Positions 41,969 through 51,030 of a stretch of 64,000 nt of DNA are shown piece after piece (within the stretch, counting starts at the first letter, position 1; every line of letters begins with the position of its first letter). Origin of the DNA: Streptomyces sp. NBC_00250 (GTDB lineage Bacteria > Actinomycetota > Actinomycetes > Streptomycetales > Streptomycetaceae); the NCBI RefSeq assembly GCF_036192275.1, contig NZ_CP108088.1:3039501-3103500 (forward strand). The letters run 5' to 3'. The notes beneath the pieces are model-generated. The model saw only the letters and a list, made by a program, of their open reading frames with translations. It had not been told where the DNA came from and searched no databases. Both the position numbers and the translations under genes were made by a program.

Positions 41969-42748
41969 ATGGCAGTGGCATCCGCGGTCCTGCAGTCCGA
42001 GTGGACCAAGATCCGGACGGTGTCGTCGACCATCTGGACGCTGGCGAGCGCCTTCCTCGTCACGGTGGCGATGGGCGCGGGGCTGAGCGCCCTGGTGAAC
42101 TCCACCTTCGACGATCTCAACGAGGCGGAGCGGCTCACCTTCGACCCGACCCTGGTCAGCTTCTCCGGGATGATCCTCGGCCAGCTGGCCATGGTGGTCT
42201 TCGGTGTCCTGGTGGTGGGGACCGAGTACTCCTCGGGCATGATCCGCACCTCGCTGGCGGCCGTGCCGCAGCGCGCGACCTTCCTCTTCTCGAAGATCGC
42301 GGTGGCGGGCGGGCTCGCCCTCCTGGTGGGGCTCGCGACGAGCTTCCTCACCTTCTTCCTGTCGCAGGCCCTGCTCGGCGAGCACAGCGCCTCGATCGGC
42401 GACGACAACGTACTGCGCGCGGTGTTCGGCGCCGGGCTCTACATGGGTCTGATCGCTCTGTTCTCCATGGGTGTGGCGGCGATGCTGCGCTCGTCGATGC
42501 TGTCGCTCGGCATCCTGGTGCCGTTCCTCCTCCTGGTCTCCAACATCCTCTCGGCGGTACCGAAGGCCAAGGAGGTGGCCCAGTACTTCCCGGACCAGGC
42601 CGGCGCGAAGATCATGCGGGTCATCCCCGACGCCATGAACTCGGAGGCGGCTCCGTACGGCCCGTGGGCCGGGCTCGGGATCATGGTGCTGTGGGTGGCG
42701 GCCGCGCTGCTCGGCGGCTATCTGGTGCTGAAGAACCGCGACGCCTGA
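41969..42748 (+). CDS. ABC-2 type permease (pair 1)
   Basis: 259 aa, six predicted transmembrane helices (for example TLASAFLVTVAMGAGLSAL, LAMVVFGVLVVGTEY, ALLVGLATSFLTFFL, LIALFSMGVAAML). The cytoplasmic N-terminus SEWTKIRTVSSTIWTL and the motif TEYSSGMIRTSL are hallmarks of ABC-2 permeases. It starts 3 nt after its ATPase partner and forms the membrane half of that exporter. A homologous pair follows at 42979-44969. Confidence 0.92.
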   Translation: MAVASAVLQSEWTKIRTVSSTIWTLASAFLVTVAMGAGLSALVNSTFDDLNEAERLTFDPTLVSFSGMILGQLAMVVFGVLVVGTEYSSGMIRTSLAAVPQRATFLFSKIAVAGGLALLVGLATSFLTFFLSQALLGEHSASIGDDNVLRAVFGAGLYMGLIALFSMGVAAMLRSSMLSLGILVPFLLLVSNILSAVPKAKEVAQYFPDQAGAKIMRVIPDAMNSEAAPYGPWAGLGIMVLWVAAALLGGYLVLKNRDA

Positions 42749-42978
42749 TCCCGCCGGTTCTCGCGCCGGGTCCCCAGACCGTGCCCGGGGCCGCCCCGGG
42801 GGCCCCTCCGGTCCCCTAGGGGCAGCCCCGACGTTCCCCCGGAGACTGCCCGGAGGCCGTCTCCACTTCGCCGGAACCGTCAATGGCTGGATAAGCTCCT
42901 AGCTCATACGGGGGGCTCCGGCCGACGGCCGTCACGCCCCGACCTTGGTGCGACCGACCTGTCGATGGGGCTGGAAGA

Positions 42979-44133
42979 ATGATCGAGGCAGTCGGCCTGA
43001 CGAAGCGCTACGGCGCCAAGACGGCCGTGTACAACCTTTCCTTCCAGGTGAGGCCCGGTGTCGTCACCGGGTTCCTGGGGCCCAACGGGTCCGGCAAGTC
43101 GACCACGATGCGCATGATCCTGGGCCTCGACCGGCCCACCTCGGGCCATGTGACGATCGGCGGCCACCCCTTCCGGCAGCTGCCGAACGCGCCCCGGCAG
43201 GTCGGCGCGCTCCTCGACGCCAAGGCCGTGCACGGCGGGCGGAGCGCCCGCAGCCATCTGCTGTCGCTCGCGCAGCTCGCCGGCATCCCGGCGCAGCGCG
43301 TCGACGAGGTCCTCGGGGTCGTCGGTCTCCAGGACGTGGCCAAGCGGCGCTCCAAGGGCTTCTCGCTCGGCATGGGCCAGCGGCTCGGCATCGCGGCGGC
43401 GCTCCTCGGCGACCCGCAGGTGCTGCTCTTCGACGAGCCGGTCAACGGCCTGGACCCGGAGGGCATCCTCTGGGTCCGCAACCTGATGAAGAAGCTGGCC
43501 TCCGAGGGGCGGACGGTCTTCGTCTCCAGCCACCTCATGAGCGAGATGGCCCTCACCGCCGACCATCTGATCGTGATCGGCCGCGGCCAGCTGCTCGCGG
43601 ACATGAGCGTCACGGACTTCATCTCGGCGAACTCGGCGGACTTCGCCCGGGTGCGGACCCCGCAGACCGATCCGGGTCAGCGGGAGAAGCTGACGGCGGC
43701 CCTCGTGGAGGCCGGCGGCCAGGTGATGTCCGAGCCGGACGGCGCGCTGCGGGTGACGGGGCTGCCGCTGCCGAGGATCAGCGACCTGGCGCACGACGCG
43801 GACGTACGGCTCTGGGAGCTGTCCCCGCACCAGGCCTCCCTCGAAGAGGCGTACATGCGGCTGACCCAGGGCGCCGTGGACTACCGCTCCACGGACGACC
43901 GGCTCGCGCACCTCCAGCCGCCGCAGCAGCACGGCCACCAGGGGTACGGGATGCCGCCGCAGCCGGTGGTCCAGGACGTGCCGCAGCAGGGCTGGTACGC
44001 CCCGCCGCCGCCCGCGCAGAACCCGTACGCCGGGGCTCCCGGCCAGCCGCCCGTGCCGGGCCCGTACGCCCCTCCGGCCGCTCAGCAGCCGGCCGCCCCC
44101 CAGCCGAGCGACACCACCAAGGACGCCCGATGA
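42979..44133 (+). CDS. ABC transporter ATP-binding protein (pair 2)
   Basis: 384 aa. Motifs parallel pair 1: GPNGSGKS, SLGMGQRLGIA, VLLFDEPVNGLDPEG, SSHLMSEMALTADHL. A Pro/Gln/Tyr-rich tail of about 70 residues (QPPQQHGHQGYGMPPQ onward) is unusual for an ATPase and may mediate a protein contact. The stop overlaps the permease ATG by 4 nt. High similarity to the 40997 ATPase indicates tandem duplication of an ATPase/permease pair. Confidence 0.92.
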   Translation: MIEAVGLTKRYGAKTAVYNLSFQVRPGVVTGFLGPNGSGKSTTMRMILGLDRPTSGHVTIGGHPFRQLPNAPRQVGALLDAKAVHGGRSARSHLLSLAQLAGIPAQRVDEVLGVVGLQDVAKRRSKGFSLGMGQRLGIAAALLGDPQVLLFDEPVNGLDPEGILWVRNLMKKLASEGRTVFVSSHLMSEMALTADHLIVIGRGQLLADMSVTDFISANSADFARVRTPQTDPGQREKLTAALVEAGGQVMSEPDGALRVTGLPLPRISDLAHDADVRLWELSPHQASLEEAYMRLTQGAVDYRSTDDRLAHLQPPQQHGHQGYGMPPQPVVQDVPQQGWYAPPPPAQNPYAGAPGQPPVPGPYAPPAAQQPAAPQPSDTTKDAR

Positions 44134-44969
44134 CCGCCCCCGCCCCGCACCACGCTCCGGCGCCGCACTCCTACGTCTCCCCCATCCCGGTCCGCAGGGC
44201 GCACCTCGGTGACGCCCTCGCCTCCGAGTGGACGAAGATCCGCTCGGTGCGTTCGACGCTGTGGACGCTCGGGGTCATGGTCCTGCTGATGCTGACCATC
44301 GGCCTGGGGGTGGCGGCGATCGCCGCCAACGCCGGCGAGGCGGGGATGGGCGACGAGTCGGCGCTCGGCTTCGGCTTCTTCGGGATGCTGCCGGCCTCGA
44401 TCTGTGTGATCACGCTCGGCGTGCTGACCATCGCCTCCGAGTACGGCACCGGCATGATCCGTACGACGCTGACGGCCTGCCCGAGCCGTGCCCGGGTGCT
44501 GACGGCGAAGGCGATCGTGTTCTTCCTGCTCGTCTTCACGGTGACCACCGTGGTCGCCACGTTCGTGGGCGCGGTGCAGGTCGCCGTCGTGGACGGGGCG
44601 GACACCCCGACGACGGCCGAGTGGCTGCGGGCCACGGTGGGCGCGGGTCTCTACCTGGCCATGCTGGGGCTGCTGTCGCTGGCGCTCGGCACGCTGATCC
44701 GGCACTCGGCCGGTGCGATCACGGTGATGATCGGTCTGCTGCTGCTGCCGCTGGTGGCGGCGCTGTTCATGTTCTCCGAGGCGCTGAAGCCCGTGCAGGA
44801 GTGGCTCTTCACGTACGCGATCCCCTCGCAGATGATCTCGCTGTACGCGGCGCAGCCGCCGTTCGGCGACAACGGCCCCTCGGGCTGGGAGCCGCTGCTG
44901 ATCATGGGCGGGGTCGCCGGGGTCGCGCTCGCCGGCGCCTTCGCCCTGCTGAACAACCGGGACGTGTAG
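44130..44969 (+). CDS. ABC-2 type permease (pair 2)
   Basis: 279 aa, six transmembrane helices, with the ABC-2 hallmarks SEWTKIRSVRSTLWTL and SEYGTGMIRTTL. An N-terminal Pro/His-rich leader (MTAPAPHHAPAPHSYVSPIP) is absent from the pair 1 permease. The ATG at 44130 lies within the previous gene's stop (ATGA overlap). It is a paralogue of the 41969 gene and forms the exporter with the upstream ATPase. Substrate unknown. Confidence 0.92.
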   Translation: MTAPAPHHAPAPHSYVSPIPVRRAHLGDALASEWTKIRSVRSTLWTLGVMVLLMLTIGLGVAAIAANAGEAGMGDESALGFGFFGMLPASICVITLGVLTIASEYGTGMIRTTLTACPSRARVLTAKAIVFFLLVFTVTTVVATFVGAVQVAVVDGADTPTTAEWLRATVGAGLYLAMLGLLSLALGTLIRHSAGAITVMIGLLLLPLVAALFMFSEALKPVQEWLFTYAIPSQMISLYAAQPPFGDNGPSGWEPLLIMGGVAGVALAGAFALLNNRDV

Positions 44970-44993
44970 CGGTCCGGAGGGCTCCCGGCACTC

Positions 44994-45323
44994 CTAGTAC
45001 TTCGGCGCGTTACGGGACCGCTGCACCCTGCTGGTGCGGCGGTCCTTGGCGTTCCAGCAGGCCTTGTGCCAGTGGCGCCGGTCGTCCACTCCCCCGTACT
45101 CGGGCCAGGCGACCACGTGCGGGGCGCCGCCCGGGATCTCCTGGTCGCAACCGGGGCAGCGGTAGCGCTTGCCGGGCGCGCTGGCCCCGGCGACGAGGCG
45201 GACGTACCACTCCTCGCCCTGCCAGGTCTCGCTGCGCTGCACGCCGCCGTACCGGTCGCCGTTGTCGCCCTGCTGCTGCTCGGGCTTCTCGCCGCCTCGG
45301 GAGCGGTTGTGGCGCGGGGACAC
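44994..45323 (-). CDS. Small conserved zinc-ribbon-like protein (often labelled ATP/GTP-binding)
   Basis: 109 aa. Visible features are a CPGCDQ motif near the middle and H-x-x-C (HWHKACW) near the end, consistent with a structural zinc site. A basic, Arg-rich N-terminus (SPRHNRSRGG) is otherwise disordered. I found no Walker A motif, so the common 'ATP/GTP-binding' label is not supported by the sequence. The GTG at 45323 is preferred over 45329 because GAGG lies at proper distance. It is convergent with the ABC genes. Confidence 0.8.
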   Translation of the reverse strand: MSPRHNRSRGGEKPEQQQGDNGDRYGGVQRSETWQGEEWYVRLVAGASAPGKRYRCPGCDQEIPGGAPHVVAWPEYGGVDDRRHWHKACWNAKDRRTSRVQRSRNAPKY

Positions 45324-45522
45324 GGGCACACCTCACGGGGTCTGGGAACACGGACCGTTCCGTCAAGCCTACGGGCCGCCATACGGTGCCCCGGGCCCCG
45401 CCCGGGACGGCTTAGCCGAAAATCGCAAGAACTTAACGAACGGCCGTTGCCTTTGGCACGTGTCAGACGTTGTTGCCGGTGCGAGGGGAGTTACGCGTCG
45501 GCCGCAAAGGAGGCACAAGGCG

Positions 45523-46557
45523 ATGCGCGTGGGTACGTTCGTTCTGGCCGCCCAGTTCCCGGGCCAGGGACAGGGTGAGGCCCTGCACCGGGCGGTGCGG
45601 ACCGCCGAGGTCGCCGAGGAGGCGGGTCTCGAATCGGCCTGGCTGGCCGAGCACCACTTCGTGCCGTACGGGGTCTGCCCCTCGGCCGTGACGCTGGCCG
45701 CGCTGCTGCTCGGCCGCACGAAGCGGCTGCGGGTGGGCACGGCGGTCAGCGTGCTGCCGACCGTCCACCCGGTGGCCCTGGGCGAGCAGGCGGCGCTGCT
45801 GCACCTCACCTCGGGCGGCAGGTTCACCCTGGGGGTGGGCCGGGGCGGTCCGTGGGTGGATCTGGAGGTGTTCGGCGCGGGCCTCGGCGCGTACGAGCAG
45901 GGCTTCCCGGAATCGCTCGACCTGCTGCTGCGCTGGCTCTCCGAGCCGCGCGTGGGCGCCGAGGGAGAACGATTCGGCTTCCGTGAGGTACCGGTGGTGC
46001 CCCGTCCCGACGAGCTGATCGGCGGCGCCGCGGCCCCCGAGGTCGTGGTGGCCTGCACCTCGCCGAAGAGCGTACGGCTGGCCGCCGAGCGCGGACTGCC
46101 GATGCTGCTCGGAATGCACTGCGGCGACGAGGAGAAGGCCGAGATGGTCGCGGCCTGGGCGCGCTGTGCGCGGGAGGCCGGACGGGACCCGGACGAGATC
46201 GCGCGGATCGGGGCCGATCACGTCTCGGCGGGGGTGGCGCAGCTCGCGGACCGGGGGGCGGACGCGGCGGAGGCGCTGGTGAAGGCGATGCCGGGCTGGC
46301 TGAAGCAGGGCCTCGACGCGCATGTGACGGTCGACGGCCGGCACCGGTCGATGCGGGACCCCGTGGCGTACACGGAGCTGCTGTGCGGTCTGCACCCGGT
46401 GGGCACGCCCCGGCGCGCGGCGGACCGGCTCGCGGCGACGGCGGAGCGCACCGGCATCACCCGCTTCGCGCTGCTCGCCGAGGGCACGGGCGACCTCGCG
46501 GCGACCGAGGAGAACGTGCGGCGGCTGGGCACGGAGGTCCTGCCGCTGCTCGTCTGA
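45523..46557 (+). CDS. LLM-class flavin-dependent oxidoreductase
   Basis: 344 aa bacterial-luciferase-like TIM barrel. It begins MRVGTFVLAAQFPGQGQ and shows AEHHFVPYG, LRVGTAVSVLPTVHPVALGEQAALL, FTLGVGRGGPWVD and PEVVVACTSPKS, the LLM pattern. Such enzymes use FMNH2 or coenzyme F420; the family member here cannot be assigned a substrate. The start at 45523 is fixed by an excellent AAAGGAGG ribosome site 9 nt upstream. The frame stays open far upstream but there it is a shadow of the neighbouring gene. Confidence 0.92.
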   Translation: MRVGTFVLAAQFPGQGQGEALHRAVRTAEVAEEAGLESAWLAEHHFVPYGVCPSAVTLAALLLGRTKRLRVGTAVSVLPTVHPVALGEQAALLHLTSGGRFTLGVGRGGPWVDLEVFGAGLGAYEQGFPESLDLLLRWLSEPRVGAEGERFGFREVPVVPRPDELIGGAAAPEVVVACTSPKSVRLAAERGLPMLLGMHCGDEEKAEMVAAWARCAREAGRDPDEIARIGADHVSAGVAQLADRGADAAEALVKAMPGWLKQGLDAHVTVDGRHRSMRDPVAYTELLCGLHPVGTPRRAADRLAATAERTGITRFALLAEGTGDLAATEENVRRLGTEVLPLLV

Positions 46558-46625
46558 CCGTACGGACACGGGTGCGGTCCGTACGGACGGGGGTGGGGCT
46601 GTCCGCACGGGCAGCGGGCGGACAG
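46558..46625 (+). terminator. Two consecutive hairpins after the LLM gene
   Basis: CCGTACGGAC-N9-GTCCGTACGG (46558-46586) begins directly at the stop codon, followed by CTGTCCGC-N11-GCGGACAG (46599-46625). Together they should end transcription of the LLM gene before the convergent SCO5389-like gene. Confidence 0.75.
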
Positions 46626-46722
46626 GGCGGGGCTGTGCTGCCGCTCCGGCATCTCCGCGCGGCGATGCGCGTCGACACGCATCGATCGCGTCTCCCGCGA
46701 TGGGGAGCGGCAGCACCATGAC

Positions 46723-47115
46723 TCAGCAGTCGCGCAGTTCCGGCGACTGGTTGAGCAGCTGCCCCCGTACGGACGTGAAGCGGGCGAGCCGGTCGTCCAC
46801 CGACGGGTCCAGCGGGAAGACCGCCACCCGGTGGCAGTTCTGGAAGGCGAGACGCACCCCGAAATGCCGCTGCAGCGCACCACGAATGGCGTCGCTCGCG
46901 AGCGCGCGCAGCAGCTGACCACGTGCCTGCTCATTCGGCGGCGGCGTCTGGTTGTCGGCGAACTCTCCGCCGTCGACCTTCAGCTGGGCCACCAGAGAAC
47001 TGATCATCTCCCATGCGTAGGGCAGGGAGGTCCGGACGCAGTCGACGAAGTCGGCTTCGTCGACCTCGCCTCGCTCGGCCTGTTCCAACAGTGCCGGTGA
47101 GACGTCGAGCGACAT
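46723..47115 (-). CDS. Conserved actinobacterial protein of the SCO5389 family
   Basis: 130 aa, highly conserved in Streptomyces next to nucS. It begins MSLDVSPALLEQAERGEVDEADFVDCVRTSLPYAWEMI and ends SPELRDC. It is soluble and helical with two cysteines. ATG 47115 is preceded by GAGAGGAGAA, and the upstream in-frame sequence lacks coding character. It is divergent from nucS, sharing a 250-nt promoter region, so the two may be co-regulated. Function unknown. Confidence 0.9.
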   Translation of the reverse strand: MSLDVSPALLEQAERGEVDEADFVDCVRTSLPYAWEMISSLVAQLKVDGGEFADNQTPPPNEQARGQLLRALASDAIRGALQRHFGVRLAFQNCHRVAVFPLDPSVDDRLARFTSVRGQLLNQSPELRDC

Positions 47116-47365
47116 GGGTTCTCCTCTCGCGACCCCGCGGACGGGGTCTTGCGGGCAGGGACGAAGGCCGGGCCGCCCGCCACGCAGCGTGCACGGGCGA
47201 CGACCTCCAGCTTCCACGGTAAGCGCGCAGTCCTGACCGCACCAGGAGATTGGGAACACAACCGGCTGATAACCGACGGGTGTTCGGCTCAGGATCACGC
47301 CCCGAGGGTGTCCGGCCGATGACCGAATCGCGCGGAGGAGCGCCCGTCTTGTAGCGTTGTCGACC

Positions 47366-48037
47366 ATGCGTCTCGTCATTGCCCGTTGCTCCGTGGACTA
47401 CGCGGGCCGGCTCACGGCCCACCTGCCCTCCGCCCCCCGTCTGATCCTGATCAAGGCAGACGGCAGCGTCTCCATCCACGCGGACGACCGGGCGTACAAA
47501 CCGCTCAACTGGATGTCCCCTCCGTGCACCCTGAAGGAGGGGGCCGACGGTGAGGCAGGCATCTGGACCGTGATCAACAAAGCGGGCGAGAAACTGATCA
47601 TCACGATGGAGGAGATCCTCCACGACTCCTCGCACGAACTGGGTGTGGACCCGGGTCTCATCAAGGACGGCGTCGAGGCGCACCTCCAGGAGCTGCTCGC
47701 CGACCGGATCGAGACCCTCGGCGAGGGCTACACGCTGATCCGCCGCGAGTACCCGACCGCGATCGGCCCGGTGGACATCCTGTGCCGCGACTCGGACGGC
47801 GCGACGGTCGCGGTGGAGATCAAGCGGCGCGGGGAGATCGACGGCGTCGAGCAGCTGACCCGCTACCTGGAGCTGCTCAACCGCGATCCGCACCTGGCAC
47901 CGGTGCGGGGCGTGTTCGCGGCGCAGGAGATCAAGCCGCAGGCGCGGGTCCTGGCGACGGACCGCGGGATCGGCTGCGTGGTCCTGGACTACGACGCGAT
48001 GCGGGGCATCGAGGACGACAAGCTGCGGCTGTTCTGA
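47366..48037 (+). CDS. nucS: Endonuclease NucS (mismatch-specific)
   Basis: 223 aa. NucS cleaves both strands at mismatches and provides the non-MutS mismatch correction of actinobacteria. The N-terminal DNA-binding half ([21 protein letters not shown]) is followed by the nuclease core with Asp137 in GPVDILC and Glu151/Lys153 in VAVEIKRRG, the D-ExK catalytic pattern. ATG 47366 is chosen; the frame opens three codons earlier. The message may be leaderless because no ribosome site is visible. A perfect bidirectional terminator follows. Confidence 0.95.
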   Translation: MRLVIARCSVDYAGRLTAHLPSAPRLILIKADGSVSIHADDRAYKPLNWMSPPCTLKEGADGEAGIWTVINKAGEKLIITMEEILHDSSHELGVDPGLIKDGVEAHLQELLADRIETLGEGYTLIRREYPTAIGPVDILCRDSDGATVAVEIKRRGEIDGVEQLTRYLELLNRDPHLAPVRGVFAAQEIKPQARVLATDRGIGCVVLDYDAMRGIEDDKLRLF

Positions 48038-48058
48038 CGACGGCGAAGGCAGCGGTAC

Positions 48059-48101
48059 GGGGACGGCCCCGGGTGCGGTGAACGCGCCCGGGGCCGTCCC
48101 C
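48059..48101. terminator. Bidirectional terminator after nucS
   Basis: GGGGACGGCCCCGGG-TGCG / CGCG-CCCGGGGCCGTCCCC, a long near-perfect inverted repeat with a 5-nt loop, between convergent stops at 48037 and 48137. Confidence 0.9.
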
Positions 48102-48136
48102 GTCTCCTTAGGTGCCCTCCGGCTCCGTCACGTCCG

Positions 48137-50809
48137 TCAGGCGGGCGTGACGGAGCCGGTGGTGTCACCGGGGGCCGGCGAGCCGCCGAGGGTCGAGGAG
48201 GCGGAGATGCTGGGGCTGTTCTCCTCCGTCGACGGCGCGGTGGTCGGCGGAGTCGTCGGCGGGGTGGTGGTCGGCGGAGTCACCGGCGGCGTGGTCGTGG
48301 GCGGGGTCACCGGCGGCGTCGTGGTGGTCGGCGGCTTCGGGGACGTCGTCGTGGGCCGCGGCGGCCGGGTGGTCGTGTTCGTCGGGCCCGTCGGCGGGGC
48401 CGTCGTGGTGGTGGGCGGTGTGGTCGTCGTCGGGCTGTCCGAGGTCGACGGGGTGCCGGAGCCGCCCGGGGTGCCCGAGCTCGACGGGTCCGAGGGGTCC
48501 GACGTGGAGGCGCTTCCGGAGGCGGAGGGGCTCGGGGAGTCGGAGCGGGTGGCCTTGCCCGTCTCGCCGGGCTCCCCCGCCTCGCCGTCGGCCGGCTGCT
48601 CCTCGCCGTCGATGCCGTCGTCGGTGGCGCCTTCGGTGGCGGTGCTGTCGGAGGTGACGCGGTTGGTGGCCGGGTCCTCGCCGTTGCCGGAGGTGGCGCC
48701 GAGGGTCACGACGGTGCCGAGGACGGCGACGAGGAGCGCGCCCGCGCCGACGGCGGCGAGGTTGCGGCGCGCGCCGTCGAGGATGCCGCCCTTGAGGCTC
48801 GGGCGGCCCCCGCCGTCGACGGTGTCGGGGCGGGTGATGAGGGTCGGGCCCTCGTCGGCGAAGTCGGGGAACGCCGGGATCGGGGCCTGCGCCGGACCCC
48901 GTCCGGGACCGCCGGTCAGCGGGGCCGGCCGTGCGGCTCCGCCCGGCAGCGGCGCGGTGGCGGGCTCGGGGGCCGGTCTGCGGGCGGGGCCGCGCAGGGC
49001 CGGCGTGCCGCGCGGCGGCGAGACGGGCTCCTCGGCGCGGGCCGGGGCGGTGTGCTCCCCGGCGAGGTCGGCGACGAGGGCGAGCGCCCGCCGGCCGGCG
49101 ACGGTGCCGCGCTTGTCGGCGAGCACCCCGCGCATGCCGATGGAGGCCTCCAGCTCGGCGCGGGCCCGCTCCAGGTTTCCGGCGCACAGGGCGAGGACGC
49201 CCAGCTCGTGGTGGAAGTAGGCCTCCTCGGCGACCTCGCCGGTGAGCCGGGCGGCCTCCTGGCCGGCGCGCAGGGCCCGCTCCCAGGCGCCCCAGTGCAG
49301 TCCGGCGGCGAAGGCGGGGGCGGCGGCGCGGGCGAGCAGCACGGCGGTGGCGCGGTGCTCGGCGACGGCCTCGGGGGTGCCTCCGGTGCCGGTGACCAGG
49401 ACGGTGAGGGAGGCGAGGAGGGCGTCGGACTCGGCGGCGGCCCGCTCGGGGGTGACGGAGGGATGGGCCGCCCACCAGGCGTAGTGCTGGGCGGCGGTGT
49501 GGGCGCGGTCGGCGGCGGCCTCGTCGGGCCCGTACCCCTGGGCGAGGAGCTGGGTGAGCACCCCGGCGGCGAGCCGGTAGCGGGAGCCGACCGGGGAGAG
49601 CAGGCCGCAGGCCATGAGCTCGCCGAGGGCGGCGTCGGCGTGGGTGTCGCCGACGAGGGCCGGCAGATGGGCCTGGTGCGGGACCTCGCCGCCGAGGGCG
49701 ACGGCGAAGCGCAGGGCGGTCTGGGCGGAGCGGCTGAGTCGGGAGGCGAGCAGGGCGGCGGGGGCTGCGCCCTCGCCGAGGCTGGGCAGGGGTATCTCGC
49801 GCAGTTCGACGTCGGGGTCGTCGATTCCGTCGAAGGCCGCCGCGGCGACGGCCGCGGCCGCGTCGGGGTCGGTCGGCCCGAAGGCCTCTTCGAGGGCGCC
49901 GAAGGCGTCGAACTCGGCGGGGGTGACGCGGAGCCGGTCGCGCTGGCGGAGCAGGGCGCCGGCCTGGACGAAGCGCAGCGGCAGGCCCTCGGACTCGAAC
50001 CACAGGTCGCCGGCCCAGTTGGCCTCGTCGTCGGTGAGGGTGCGGCCGACGGCGCTCTCCAGGAGCTTGAGGGCGGCGCCGCGGCCGAGGCCCGCGAGGT
50101 GGAGGTCCTCGACGTGGGCGTCGGCCGAGGGGGCCGGGACGTCGGGTCCCGCGGCGAGCAGGAAGGCGCATTCGGGGGCGGCGGCGAGGAGCTCGTCGAG
50201 GGCGGCGCCGCCGAACTCCAGGTCGTCGACGACCACGACGGCGCCGATCTCGCGGAGCCGGTCGAGGAGCAGGGCCCGGCCGGGCCGGTGGTCGGGGGCG
50301 TGCCGGACGGCGGCGAACAGCTCGTGGAGGAGTTCGGCGGGGGTGCGGTGGTGGCCGGAGAGCCGGACGACTCCGTCGGGTGCGAGGCCGGCGCAGTCGG
50401 CTGCGACCGCGTCGAGGAGGGCGGTGCGGCCGGATCCGGCGGGGCCGGTCAGGCGGGCGGAGCGGCCGCGGCCGAGGACGGCGACGAGGCGCTCGCGCTC
50501 CTCGTGGCGTTCGAGGAGGGGCAGCTCGGGTGCGGCCGGTCCCGGCGGGACGGCCGGGGCCGCGGCGCGGTCGGCCTCGGTCCGCTCCTCGGCGGTGAGG
50601 GGGCGGGGGGCCGCGGGTTCCTGTCCGGGCGGGCAGGGTTCGATCTCGCTGCCGTCGACCGGGTTGACGGTGACGAGCAGGTCGCCGGAGACGAGCCGGA
50701 CGACGCGGGCACGCGCGGGTGCGGGCGCGGGCGTGCCGCGTCCCTGGCGGACGTCGTCGCCTTCGGCGTCGTGTCCGTACTCCTCCGGTCCCCGGTTGAT
50801 CGGGTCCAT
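48137..50809 (-). CDS. P-loop ATPase/signalling protein with membrane anchor and Pro/Thr-rich tail
   Basis: 890 aa, function unknown. The cytoplasmic N-terminal half has Walker A GPAGSGRT at 122-129, Walker B AVVVVDDLE, and a long helical, TPR-like segment (for example AAEEAYFHHELGVLALCAGNLERARAEL). A hydrophobic span (LAAVGAGALLVAVLGTVVTL, near residue 700) is followed by a mucin-like Ser/Thr/Pro tail with TTTTPPTTTTAPP repeats, presumably outside the cell. ATG 50809 is the family-type start. The layout resembles STAND-type NTPases fused to a wall-spanning tail. It is downstream of the STAS gene on the same strand. Confidence 0.85.
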   Translation of the reverse strand: MDPINRGPEEYGHDAEGDDVRQGRGTPAPAPARARVVRLVSGDLLVTVNPVDGSEIEPCPPGQEPAAPRPLTAEERTEADRAAAPAVPPGPAAPELPLLERHEERERLVAVLGRGRSARLTGPAGSGRTALLDAVAADCAGLAPDGVVRLSGHHRTPAELLHELFAAVRHAPDHRPGRALLLDRLREIGAVVVVDDLEFGGAALDELLAAAPECAFLLAAGPDVPAPSADAHVEDLHLAGLGRGAALKLLESAVGRTLTDDEANWAGDLWFESEGLPLRFVQAGALLRQRDRLRVTPAEFDAFGALEEAFGPTDPDAAAAVAAAAFDGIDDPDVELREIPLPSLGEGAAPAALLASRLSRSAQTALRFAVALGGEVPHQAHLPALVGDTHADAALGELMACGLLSPVGSRYRLAAGVLTQLLAQGYGPDEAAADRAHTAAQHYAWWAAHPSVTPERAAAESDALLASLTVLVTGTGGTPEAVAEHRATAVLLARAAAPAFAAGLHWGAWERALRAGQEAARLTGEVAEEAYFHHELGVLALCAGNLERARAELEASIGMRGVLADKRGTVAGRRALALVADLAGEHTAPARAEEPVSPPRGTPALRGPARRPAPEPATAPLPGGAARPAPLTGGPGRGPAQAPIPAFPDFADEGPTLITRPDTVDGGGRPSLKGGILDGARRNLAAVGAGALLVAVLGTVVTLGATSGNGEDPATNRVTSDSTATEGATDDGIDGEEQPADGEAGEPGETGKATRSDSPSPSASGSASTSDPSDPSSSGTPGGSGTPSTSDSPTTTTPPTTTTAPPTGPTNTTTRPPRPTTTSPKPPTTTTPPVTPPTTTPPVTPPTTTPPTTPPTTAPSTEENSPSISASSTLGGSPAPGDTTGSVTPA

Positions 50810-50975
50810 GGTCCAAGCCCCCAAGAGCGGTGTCCGGTGCCCGCCGGGTGGGTCCGTCAATGTGCAGGCGACCGAACCCTAGACCGTGGTCAGGCGCTCG
50901 GGAACAGGTGGGGTGCCCCGGAGACCAAGACGTCACGGTCTTGTGAGGATTGAGCGTGACGCCTGGTTCACACAC

Positions 50976-51012
50976 CTGCTTCACACGGCTGCTTCACACG
51001 GCTGCTTCACAC
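50976..51012 (-). repeat. 13-bp iterated motif upstream of the P-loop gene
   Basis: CTGCTTCACACGG occurs twice in full (50976-50988, 50989-51001) and once truncated (51002-51012). On the minus strand this gives three head-to-tail GTGTGAAGCAG boxes, with a fourth degenerate GTGTGTGAACC. They lie 167-203 nt upstream of the ATG at 50809. Confidence 0.7.
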
Positions 51013-51030
51013 TCCCGGCGGCCCCGGGCG

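Noticed and set aside
44994..45323. ATP/GTP-binding protein
   Set aside because: No Walker A or other nucleotide-binding motif is visible; only cysteine/histidine motifs suggest zinc.
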